Of a stretch of DNA of 64,000 nt, positions 12,050-22,249 are shown piece by piece (positions within the stretch are counted from its first letter, which is position 1; the number at the start of each line of letters is the position of its first letter). The translations under genes and the position numbers were made by a program. The notes beneath the pieces were generated by a model that saw nothing but the letters and a program-made list of their open reading frames with translations, was not told the DNA's origin and did no database searches. Source of the DNA: Emiliania huxleyi CCMP1516 (taxonomy: Eukaryota > Haptophyta > Isochrysidales > Noelaerhabdaceae); assembly GCF_000372725.1 (NCBI RefSeq), contig NW_005197877.1, positions 164,919-228,918 on the forward strand, given 5' to 3'.

Positions 12050-14471
12050 ATCGGCGAGCCGTTGTCGATCTGTTGAGTGTGCATACTTAAAAGCATATCA
12101 AAAGCATAAAGAGGCTCGGCCGGCCTTGAGCGTTGAGCACATGAGGGTTGAGGGAGTCGCGGAGGAGGAGGGATAACGCAGGCAACGCAGGGACGGGCCA
12201 ACAGCCAGTGGGACGAACGAGGGCCGCGACGGCGGCTCAAGCGGAAGGGAGCGGAGACGGTGGGCAGCGAGCGAAGTGGGTGAGACTGATGATGCTCCTT
12301 CGACTTAGGTCTGATCGTGCCGTTTCGGGGCGCTCTAGACTCGTGTCACACCGATCGTGCACCCTGTCAGTGCGTGCGCGCGGTCCGGCTGCGGGTTCTT
12401 TCCGTTCAGCCACGGTGCCGTGGCTGGACGCAGGCGCATGGGCTGGAGATGGAGAGGCGAGGTTCCGGGGAGGCCTAGAGAGCGCGCGCGAAGAATTCTT
12501 TTTCTTGCGGCTCAGAGTGCTCTTATCAGTGCCGACAGCTCTCTCTCCGCTCGCGCGCCGCGATGCTCATCGCGGTGCCGAGCGGCGCCGAGGCCGCCTC
12601 GTCCTCGACACCAGCACCGGAGCGCGCTGGATCGTGCCCCTTCCTCCGGGCGCGACGCACGGCACGACGCTGACCATCGCTCGCCCGCCGACGGCCGCCC
12701 CCGACGAACACATCGTCCGGGTCGTGCTCATGCCGCCGCCGGGCGCGGTCGGCGCGGTCGAGGCCTCGCCGCGAGCGGCCGCTTCGTCCGCTGGTGCACT
12801 CGCAGCCGACAGGCTCGCAGCGCGGTGGCCGGTGCTCGGTGGACTCCCAACTCCACTGGCGGTCTCATCTCAGTCTAGCGACCTGCCTCCGCGTCCGTGC
12901 CCCAGGCGCGAGGTTGGCGATGCCGGGCCGGCCGGAGGGTGGCGATGATCGCTGTCGTGCGCGGCCGACAAAGTAGGCACACGACCACCTCCCTCCCACT
13001 CACCCCCCCAACGTTGCACAGCCCGTCCGTTCTCGCCGGCAAGGCGCACGGAACGCCCAATTTGGGCTGGAAATGCCGCCGCCACGGGTTGGTGGCGCCC
13101 TCGGCAGCGGGGCAGCGCCACGCCGCGCAAACTTGCGCGACCAACTTGCGACCTCTGTCCCTCGTATTCACCCCAGATTTTGCCCTATCACGGCTCACGA
13201 GGTACCGCGAGCGGCGAGCCGCGCCAAGTGTGCTCCATTTCCGACAAGTTCATCCCGCCCGAACGCCGATCTTCGGCCGCCTGGAGGCCCAGGACGGGGC
13301 TTGGGACCGGCCAGGTGTGGATTCTCCACGGCGCTGCGGTGTATCTGCGCGCCCATGGCGCGTTCAGGGGTGCGCCCGAGGCGTGTAGACTGCGGGGCGC
13401 CGCGAAAGCGCGGCGCCGACGATTGTGTCGCTCACTGTCACACCGTCGACACGGTCACAGTGTGTGTGCAGTGCGTCCACTCCGGCGACCGTGACGCCGT
13501 CGTCGCTCGCCTATACCGGCTAGTGTGGAGCTCTCAGTGTGGTTGCGTGTTGTACTAGTGATGCTGCACTAGGCGGCCCGTTTTTAGCAAAAAGCAGATA
13601 CCACATCGCGTGTGGTCGTCGAAAAACCGCATGTTCGCCCGTCTGGGACCTCTTCGTACGGCTCCAAAAACCGGATCCGCTCCTTAACGACGACTACGCG
13701 GCCCGGCGGTCGATCTGCGCCTTCTCAGCGGTGGAGGGGATGTGAGCGGTACGTGCAAACCGCGTGGTGCTGCGATGGCTTGACGAGTGCGACTCCCAGC
13801 GTCGACTCTGCGACCCCACGGAGCCTCTGCTGCTCCGGGGGGGGGGGGGTCTGCAGACCACCCGGCCGAACTTCAGAGTGGCGGTGCTCCTCAAATACTG
13901 CTCAAACGCCCACGATGTTGTGCAGGGGACATATGCTGATGATCCTGGCCCGATTGGTTTGCTCAGAAATCTTCTGGGCGGTCGTTAAGGTTCGCTCCCC
14001 GCACACTGGCCCGGAGCCTGGGTACCCTAGACGTGAGCTGCGCTCAAACGTCGCGATCTGGCAATAGGCGCGGGGCGGCAGCGGCATAGCGGCGGTGCGC
14101 GGAGGCGGTGGCGGGCCGCTCGCCGCGAAAGTGCTCTCTACCGAAGTGGCATGCGCATGGAAGTCAGGGAGGGACCTCGCACTGTCTGGCCTCTAGATGG
14201 CCTTCTCCCCTGCTCCCCAGCCGCAGCCCTAGCTGGCTCGGCCGCCGCCCCCTTGGCCTGCCGCTGCGTCGCCGTCGGTGTGTAGCCCATCGTTGGGACC
14301 AGTCGCTCTCCCTGAACTCGAGTACACAGCAGCCCAGCCAAAAGGAATTCACACCCGATTCGCGCGGCGGCGGTCTTCCCGCGTACGTAGGTACCCAGTC
14401 GCGGACCAATCGCGACTCTCGTCGTCGTCGTCACTGGGACCGCCGTCGCGGCCCTCGCCTATCGGAGGTGG
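12050..14471. other. Gene-poor spacer
   Basis: No gene could be supported. A stretch at about 12575-12770 can be read as protein (DTSTGARWIVPLPPGATHG) that faintly resembles the Pro-Pro-Gly barrel domain common in algae, but it has no start or splice context. A poly-G run lies at about 13838-13848. Confidence 0.4.
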
Positions 14472-15629
14472 ATGGCACCCAAGAGCAAAGCCCCAGCCGA
14501 GCACGATCCTTGGTTGGTCGCAGTGACCAGCTATCCCATGAGCGGCCGTGGCTGCCACCGTGGCCGTCAATTTTCCGAGGCCGAGCTGGTGTCGCGAAGC
14601 ACGACAGCTGTCGAAGGGCAGTTTGAGACGGAGGAGGAGGCGGTTGCACAGGCCAAGCGCGTGCGGCAGTGCACCGCGGAATTCGAGGACTGGGCCGACG
14701 AGCACTTCGGCACAGGGCCGCCGCCGTGGGACTCGGCGGAGGGCGAGAACTTCGACAACGACTCGGAGGTGCTCATCCGCGTGGTGCGGCAGAGCGTGCT
14801 CGATGCGGAGAAGAAGGCCGACGAGGCCCTGCTGCAGAAGGCCGCGCGCACTGCTGCGCAAAAGCAGCAGAAGAAGAAGAAGCAGAAGGAGTCAGCGTTG
14901 CAGCGCTCGGGCAAGGTCCACTACTCCTTCCCCGGCCCGCCTCGTGGCGTGGATGCAAACGCCGAGCTCGAGGTGCTCGTCGATGCGGACCTGCTCGCGT
15001 ACGCGGTGCCGCGCGGCGAGAAATTCGACAAGCAGAAGCACGCGCGCGCCGAGCCCGCGCAGCTTGCGGGCTGTCGCTCGCTGATGATCAGAGCCACGGA
15101 CGGCGCCGTGGCCGAAGAGGGCTTCGTCGAGCAGACGCGCTCGCTCCTGGAGGCGTGCACGTCGCTCGAGGAGCTGCACTGGCACGATGCGGCCCACATC
15201 TCCCGGATCCTGTGCGGCACCGATGCGGAGGGCGAGAATCCCAAGCAGAGCCGGCTGACGCGTTCGCTGCGTGTCCTCTCGCTGCCGTACTGCTCGCGCA
15301 ACTTTGGCCCGGAGGAGCTGGCAGATCTCGCGATCTTCAGCGGCCTCGAGGCGCTCGACCTGCGCAGCTCGCTAGACATGGAGCTCGGCATCGGTCACCC
15401 CGCGACGATGCGCGACCCGCACGACTCGGACGAGGGTGGGGACTGCGAGCCGCTGCCATACTCGGAGGCGTTGGTTGCCGTGGCACAGGCCAACCGCAAG
15501 CTCAAGGAGGTGGACCTGGACGGCATCCTGGACTTTGACGCGTTCTCGTACTGCCTGGACCAGCATGCCGTTTGCACGGTGGAGGCGGGCGGCGCCCGCG
15601 TCAAGCTGGGGCGCAAGACGGCGTGGTGA
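14472..15629 (+). CDS. Hypothetical protein with leucine-rich C-terminal half
   Basis: Intronless 385-residue frame with ATG (MAPKSKAPAEHD). No family was recognised. The N-terminal third is acidic, followed by a Lys/Gln-rich stretch (KQQKKKKQKE, about residues 138-147). The C-terminal half has spaced leucines (SLEELHW, LRVLSLPYC, GLEALDLRSS, LKEVDLDG) like degenerate leucine-rich repeats, so a binding or scaffold role is possible. Codon usage and GC3 match the neighbouring genes, and the lack of internal stops over 1.1 kb supports a real gene. Confidence 0.65.
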   Translation: MAPKSKAPAEHDPWLVAVTSYPMSGRGCHRGRQFSEAELVSRSTTAVEGQFETEEEAVAQAKRVRQCTAEFEDWADEHFGTGPPPWDSAEGENFDNDSEVLIRVVRQSVLDAEKKADEALLQKAARTAAQKQQKKKKQKESALQRSGKVHYSFPGPPRGVDANAELEVLVDADLLAYAVPRGEKFDKQKHARAEPAQLAGCRSLMIRATDGAVAEEGFVEQTRSLLEACTSLEELHWHDAAHISRILCGTDAEGENPKQSRLTRSLRVLSLPYCSRNFGPEELADLAIFSGLEALDLRSSLDMELGIGHPATMRDPHDSDEGGDCEPLPYSEALVAVAQANRKLKEVDLDGILDFDAFSYCLDQHAVCTVEAGGARVKLGRKTAW

Positions 15630-15983
15630 GGCAGCCCAAAGGCCGGAGCCTCCAGCTCGTGGCACGTGCGGCGTCAGCCGGCATTGAGAGGGGCCGACAC
15701 TGAAGGGGGGGGGGGGGGCGGTGGCGAGAGCAGCGCGGGGAGAGCGGCGCGGGGAGGGCGGCGGTTGGGAGGGCGGGGTTGGGGCGGCTGCAGTGCCGGC
15801 GGTGGGGAGGGTGGGAGGCGGGAAGCCGGCGGCAGCTTCGCCGACACACACACACACACACTTCGCCGCCGCGCCATTTTATTCGCCGTGTCATAATGCA
15901 AGGTTGTCTGAGAGGCCTTGCGCCCTAGTTTGTGGGGACTCGGCGCGCCACTGCGTTCGTCGCGCCGCTGTCGCCTCGCGGGG
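15630..15983. other. Short spacer with G and CA tracts
   Basis: Contains a poly-G run (about 15705-15718), a G-rich purine stretch and a (CA)n microsatellite at 15844-15860. It lies just upstream of the phosphatase start and probably holds its promoter and 5' leader; no defined motif was seen. Confidence 0.5.
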
Positions 15984-18900
15984 ATGGGATGCGTCGAGAG
16001 CGTCCCTGCGCGCACGTCGAGGAGCAGCAGGCCGCGCCTCTCGTCCAACCACGAGCGGATGGCTCCGTACAAGGACGAGGCTGACGACACGAGCAGCGAG
16101 GCGAGCGACGCGGGGGACGCGGCGTTCGATGCGTGGGACGCCATGGAGCAGGCCGAGGAGCTGAGCTACCTCGAGCAGCAGCTGAAGGGGTGCAGCGTCG
16201 ACGAGCTCATGACGAAGCGCTTCCCCACGCGTGGCGGCGCGCTCGCCAGCCCGCGCGGCGGCGGCGCCGCTGCCCACAGCCAGTGGAGCTCGGTCGCGGC
16301 GGCGCTCACCTACGACGGCGACTTCGCCCTCTCGCCGCCATACACGCTCAAGAAGGCGGGCGAGCTCTACTCGTACCTGCGCTCACCCAACGCGAAGCCC
16401 CTGCCCCGCAAGATGGTCTACGAGATGCTCATCGCCGCCAGCCACGCCTTTGAAGCGCAGGCGACGCCTCCACACACCGACGCACTCGCCGCCGTCCCTG
16501 CCGCCAGGCCTGTCGCCCCCCCGTCCGCAGGCCGCCGCCTGCGGCTCGCTCATCCACGTGCCGCCGCCCGCCAAGCCGGGTGAGCGGTTGCTCGTGTGCG
16601 GGGACACGCACGGCCAGCTGCAGGACGTCCTAGTCATCTTTGAGGAACATGGCCTGCCAGCTCCGGGCAACGCGTACCTATTCAACGGCGACATCGCCGA
16701 CCGCGGCCGCAACGCGACGGAGATCTTCGTCCTCCTCCTCGCCTTCAAGCTCGCGTGCCCCGACATTATGCGCGACGCCGGCCTTTACGCCGCCGCGCTA
16801 CGCGTCACCCCCCCCCCCCTCACCCGGCTCGCGGACCGGGGTGATAGGCACATCAACCGCGGCAACCACGAGCAGCGCGACCTGAACGAGCGGTGCGACC
16901 CCCGCAGTGCTACCCGCGCCGCCGCATCCACCGCCGCCGCTTTCGCTGCCGCATTCACCTCCACCGCCCTTGCCGCCGGCCGCCGCCGCTTTCGCCCAAC
17001 CCGCCGCCGCCGCCGCCGCACCATCCTCTCGCACCAGCCCCCCACGCCCGAGCTGGGGGTTTCTCCCGCCCGCGCTGCTCATCGCACTCCCCCGCGCCCC
17101 TTGCCTCGCAGGCCCTTCGCAAACGGCGGCGGCTTCGCGTGGGAGGTGCGCGCAAAGTACCCGCACGACGAGCTGCTCATCGACCTCTTCCAGAACCTCT
17201 TCACCAACCTGCCCATCGCCTCGCTCGTCGGCGAGTGGGCGCTCGTGATCCACGGCGGGCTCTTTCGCGAGGAGGACGTCACGCTCGACGACATCCGCGC
17301 CATCGACGCCTGCCGCCAGCCGCCGTCCGTCCTGCAGGCCCGAACTCGCACGCCGGCACAGTGACAGTCAGACACGCAACACGGGGTCCCTGGGCATTGG
17401 CGTGTTCACCGGGTGCGGGACGTCGCGATGCTACCACACTACCCACGGGGCTGAACCCACACTGGATTCGATACTCTGGAGGTATGGTACACGCAGACGC
17501 GCGACGACACGCTGCTCTTCGACGCACTCTGGGCCGACCCTCATGACGGCGACGGCATCGTCGCCTCCGACAACCGCGGCGGCGTCTCGATCCAGTTCGG
17601 GCGCGACCTGACAAAGGCCTTCTGCGCGCGCAACGGTGCCCCCCTCCCGGCCGACTCCAGCGATGGCAACGCCGGGTGCCGCTCACCCCCCCACCCCCAC
17701 CCACCCCCACCCCGCGGCCACGGCCACGCTAGGCGTCCAGTCGATCATCCGCTCGCACCAGCTGCCCAAGCGCAAGCGCGGGTACGAGATCCAGCACGAC
17801 GCGATGCTGCTCACCATCTTCTCCGCCTCAAACTATGGCGGCGTCTGCGGCAACCGCGGCGGCGCCCTCGCGCCCGACGACCGGCGGAGAGGCGGCTCGG
17901 ACGGGCGGGCCGAGGCGGGGCTGCTGTTGTGGATGTAGGCGTCCTCGTCTTCGACGACCGCGGGCCGGCCGAGGTCAAAGAGTTTTACGCGCCGCCGCTC
18001 GACGAGTACCGGGCGCTCTGCGAGGAGCGGGCCCTGCTCGTCGTCATGCCGCGGATCGCACACTGGCTGGCGTGCGCGCGCCTCGGGCCCGCTCGGCGCC
18101 CGCAGCGGCAGCAGAGTCGCGGGCGGCGTGCCGCCGCGCTGGCCTCGTGGCGCCAGCTGCTGTACCGAGTGAGCGCGTCGGGCGTGCCGCTCTCGCCTCG
18201 CCGGAGGCGCAGCGACGGGCCCCACAGCTCCTGGGACCTCAGCCCGTCGCGGGCCGCGCTGCGGGCGGACGCCGCGCCGGCGGCCGAGCCGATCTCGCCT
18301 CGCCGCTCCGAGAGCCTCTTGGACAGCCACTCTCCGAGGCACCGCGGGCGGGGGAGCAGCAAGCAGCTGCTCGCGCAAACCTTCCCGCCGTCCCGCGGGC
18401 TGCGTCCCGTCCAGAGCATGTCGCCGCGCGTCCCGCGCGGGAAGCCGGCCGACGAGCCCTCGGGGCGGCGCCCGCTGCTGCGCGCGCAGACCGTCTACGA
18501 CGGCAGCTCGTGTGCGGGCCAGAGGCGAGTAGTGCGCCACTCGCTCATCTCGGTGCCGCTGCGGCCGTCCGTCGCCGAGCGGCGCTCGAGCGGCGACCTC
18601 GTTCCGGGAGGGCACCGGATCGAGCGTGTCGTCTATTGCGAGGAGGAGGACAACACCATCCTCGTCGACGACGATATCCTGCAGGCGATGCGAATGCTGA
18701 TCTGCCGCTCAAAGTCGCAGCTGACGCGCGCGTTCGTGGCAGCCGAGCAGCAGTCGGCGCACCGCCAGGCCACGGCGCACCGCGGCGCGGCGGCGCCTGC
18801 CGTCAGCCTCCGGCGCCACGTCCTGCCGTACGCGCAGTGGGAGGCGGCGCTCGCGGCGCAGTTCCCCGAGTACGGCGCCCTCTGGCCGGCGTACGCGCCG

Positions 18901-20249
18901 CGCCTGCTCGCGACGGCCGCCGAGGCGGGCACGAGCGGCGAGGGGGTCCCGGGCGGGCAGGTCCAGTACATGCTGTGGCTCGACCGCTTCCAAGTCCGCC
19001 TGCCATGCGGCCGTTTCGAAGAGTTTGAGCACTCGGTGCTCAGCCGACTTCATCGCGCGCTGCTGGCGCGCTCGCGCGAGATGTCGCTGGCGGAGCTGCT
19101 GTCGTATTTCGACCCCGCGACGCGCTCCGGCGCGCGGCAGTGCGAGGTGCTGCAGGTCCTCGGCAGCTTCAACCTCGGCCTCTCCTCGCGCCAGCTGAGG
19201 CAGCTGGTGTACGACCTCGGCTACGCCGACCCGCGACACCCCGCAGAGCCGGTCGAGGTGCTCCGCGCTCTGCTCGTGGTTGCGAGCCCCGAGATGCAGG
19301 CGGGGCAGGGAGAGGGCGAGGGCGACCGCCGGTCGAGCGGCGGGCGGAGCGACGGCAGCGACTTCATCTCGCCACGCAACTCGTGCGGCCGCGAGGCCCG
19401 ACGCCACTTGCGCGAGCTGCGCTCCACCCTGCGCGCCAGCCGGGCCCACGTGTACGGGGTGCGAGCGCGCTCTCCGCTGGCTCCTCCTCCCGCTCCCTGT
19501 GGCGCCCCAACCGGCCTCCGCGTCGGCTCCTTAGGCGCTCTGCGGCGGCTCGCTCCTCGCCATCTTGAGACGGTCCGAGGCGGACGGCGCGCTCTCGTAC
19601 CCCGACGTGTGCGAGTTGCTGATGGCTTTGCAGTCGGCGTGCGGCGTCTCGGTCGTCGCGCGGGGTGCAATGGAGCGGCTCGTCCAGCACATCGACCTCT
19701 CGCGCGCAGGCCAAACCGCCCCGGCATGGCGCTCCCGCGCGCGCGACGGTCGTGTTTTGACGTCGCCGCCCGGCCCTTGCCGCAGGCCGCGTCAGCTACC
19801 TCGAGTTTGTGGCCGCGTTTGGGCTTCCGGAGAGCGACGAGGGCGCGGCGGCGAGACGCCGCTCGCGCCGCTCGCGCCGCTCGAGCGTGTACGCACGCCG
19901 TTCGAGCGCGCAGTCGGACGCCGAGCTGGAGGACGCGAGCGCGCGTTTCGGGCTCAAGGTGATGCAGGCCATCCTGTCGGCACTATACGACCGCACGCCG
20001 GTGATGCAAAAGGCCTTCCGCCACTTGGACGAGTCGGGCACCGGCTTCCTCGCCGAGCACGACTTTGAGCAGGCGCTCGAGGTGGTGCTCGCACACGAGC
20101 GCGCCGAGCACGACGTGCTGCAGCGCGAGCAGGTCCACGCGCTCGTCCTCTCGCTGCGGGGCTCGAGGCTCACTGACGCCGAGGGGCGGATCGACTATCC
20201 GGCCTTCATCCAGTCGTTTGTGGTCGTCGACACGCTCAACGCAATGTGA
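15984..20249 (+). CDS. PPEF/RdgC-like Ser/Thr protein phosphatase with EF-hands
   Basis: Nine exons were worked out from protein similarity with intact phases: 15984-16460, 16531-16769, 16848-16892, 17112-17337, 17482-17635, 17733-17861, 17939-19458, 19535-19709 and 19786-20249; about 1142 residues. The N-terminus MGCVESVP is a classic myristoylation plus palmitoylation signal, implying membrane attachment. PPP-family metal and catalytic motifs are present: GDTHGQ, GDIADRG, RGNHEQRDLNER, the region around HGGLF, RSHQ and FSASNYGG. RGNHEQRDLNER is characteristic of the PPEF branch. A long Ser/Arg-rich linker leads to C-terminal EF-hand-like segments, the best being LDESGTGFLAEHD, whose loop ends in Asp rather than Glu. 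It is likely a Ca2+-responsive phosphatase. Introns 1, 2, 4, 6 and 8 use GC donors; 3, 5 and 7 use GT. Confidence 0.88.
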
Positions 20250-20492
20250 GGGGCGGCCTGCCTAATTCACGTCGACATGGCGGATGACGCGAGATGATTT
20301 CCGGCGAGGAGACGCCTGTGCGTACAGATCAGTACCGGTGTCGCACCACCGCCGCGCGCCCCTCCTCTCTTCCTCACGAGCCAAGTATCGGGTTCCTCTC
20401 TCTCCGCATGAGACGCCCGTGATGTGCATGCCCATGTGTGGATGTGCGATGGCGGAAATTCAAAAGAAAGAAAGAAAGAGAAGTTGTTCTCG

Positions 20493-20597
20493 GGTCCGAG
20501 GGCCGCCTCAACTGGAGTAGGGAAATTTGGATTTTGGTCAAACGCCTGCTGGGGGCAGCTTCGCGGAAGTATTCCGGAAGCCAGATGATCCCCCAGC
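20493..20597 (+). repeat. Direct repeat D, left copy
   Basis: About 105 bp, starting TCTCGGGTCCGAGGGCCGCC and ending AGCCAGATGATCCC. It is repeated almost perfectly at 20855-20961. The two copies bracket repeat C. Confidence 0.9.
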
Positions 20598-20636
20598 AGG
20601 CACACACACACGGAGGTGACAGGGGATGGTGGTGGG

Positions 20637-20852
20637 TTCAAGCAAAGAAGGGGAGGGAGAGAGCGACGCGGCGAGCGCAGGCGGCGAGCGTGCACGTCGC
20701 CTGTGCGGCGTCTTGTTCACTCCCCTTTGAGCTACCTTTGTGCCCCCTTAGGGGCACCCCTCCTGCGCTGCGCGTATGGTCACCCCTCCCTTCCGCCCTG
20801 TTGTTTTGGATGCCCCGCTCCGAGAAAGCATGTCTCGCAGCTGCGAGAAAAG
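20637..20852 (+). repeat. Dispersed repeat C, copy 1
   Basis: About 216 bp, from CAAGCAAAGAAGGGGAGGG to GCTGCGAGAAAAGACC. A near-identical copy lies at 25984-26203. It sits between the two copies of repeat D. No open frame in it resembles a known protein. Confidence 0.9.
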
Positions 20853-20854
20853 AC

Positions 20855-20961
20855 CTTCTCGGGTCCGAGGGCCGCCTCAACTGGAGTAGGGAAATTTGGA
20901 TTTTGGTCAAACGCCTGCTGGGGGCAGCTTCGCGGAAGTATTCCGGAAGCCAGATGATCCC
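20855..20961 (+). repeat. Direct repeat D, right copy
   Basis: Second copy of the 105-bp sequence at 20493-20597, starting directly after repeat C. Confidence 0.9.
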
Positions 20962-22249
20962 ACTTGTCAACAGCAGGCGCCAGCGCCAATCAAATCTCCC
21001 TAGTGATGTTGACAACGGGCAAGTCGAGATGGGCAATTTGACCATGAGTCGTTCATCGGGGATGAACTCCACGTAGTAGTTAATGGGTTCCGATCGGCCA
21101 ACCGTCTCGCGACAGAGCCACCGAAGAACAGTGGGAGGGCTTTACCGACCCGACTCGGCTGAGCCGTCGGTGCCCGCCGCCCTCGCACGCCCATAGGACG
21201 ACGATGACGACAGCAGGAGCTCGGCGCGAGCCGATTTAACTCCTGCCCCATTGTTGTAAGGTGCGTATGGCTCGGAACGTGAAGCGATGTAGTAGCTCGA
21301 ATTGGCGTGAACACCGGCTTGCTGCGCGGCGGGTCAACCCCATTATGCGCAGTCATCCGGAATTCACCCAATCGTTGAGCTGAGTTGCCCCGACGGTAGG
21401 ATGCCGTGTCAGGCCCAGCTGGGCGCTAGGCGCCCCGCCGCACTGGCGCAGGGCGCGACGGCAGTGGCGGCGGTTTGTGCTGACGGCGGCAGAGCGACGG
21501 GCCACTGTCAGGACAGATCGTCGGGAGCCAGGCAAAATGCGGGCGCGCTGCCGCCGCGGCGCGAACGAGCCCGAGCGAGGCGCGCGCCAGCGCCGCTCGC
21601 CGAGCCGCCGTCGGCGGTAGCGGACCGCGCCAGAGACTGGCCGGCGAGCGAGCGCGGTCGACGAAGAGGTGAAGCGCCCGCGACAGCAGGATGAACTGGC
21701 GGGCCAGATCGTCGGGCGCCGGCAATGCGGGCGCGCTGCCGCCGCGGCGCAGACGTCGGCGGCGAGGAGCTCGAGCGCCCCCAGCGTGTTAGCGAAGCGA
21801 AGCCAGCGTGCCATGGTTGCCGACGGCTCACCTATAGGTGTATATTATAGAGCCATCACCGAGGCTGGCTGGAATTTTAGAGCCATCACCTTGGGCTGGT
21901 CCGGTATTTGGGGGCTGGAGACGTCACCCAGGTAGGAGCTCCGATGGAAGGTATTTTAAGGACAGTCACCCAGTCCGATGGAAGGTAGTTTATCGCCGTC
22001 ACCCAGGCGCAGGATGCTTTACGCCGCATTCCCGGCGACCTTCCATGTGGGCCAGCTCCGTGGGCCAGCTCCGTGGGCCAGCCTCCGTGGGCCAGCTCCG
22101 TGGGCCAGCTCCGTGGGCCAGCTCGCGAAGGTAATCGTCTGCCCAAGGCGGTGCCTCTCTGCGTCCGTCGCGTTCGGCGCCGGTGCCAGTGAGCGTCCGC
22201 AGGTTCCTCGCGCGTCCGGCTGGCCGGTGCCGCGAGCGTCCCAAAGTGG

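Noticed and set aside
12575-12770. Possible Pro-Pro-Gly barrel domain exon
   Set aside because: Only one short motif fits; no start, splice sites or continuing frame could be found.
21700-21814. Possible minus-strand first exon MARWLRFANTLG
   Set aside because: The next plausible coding stretch is in another frame and neither resembles a known family, so it is mentioned only under the spacer.
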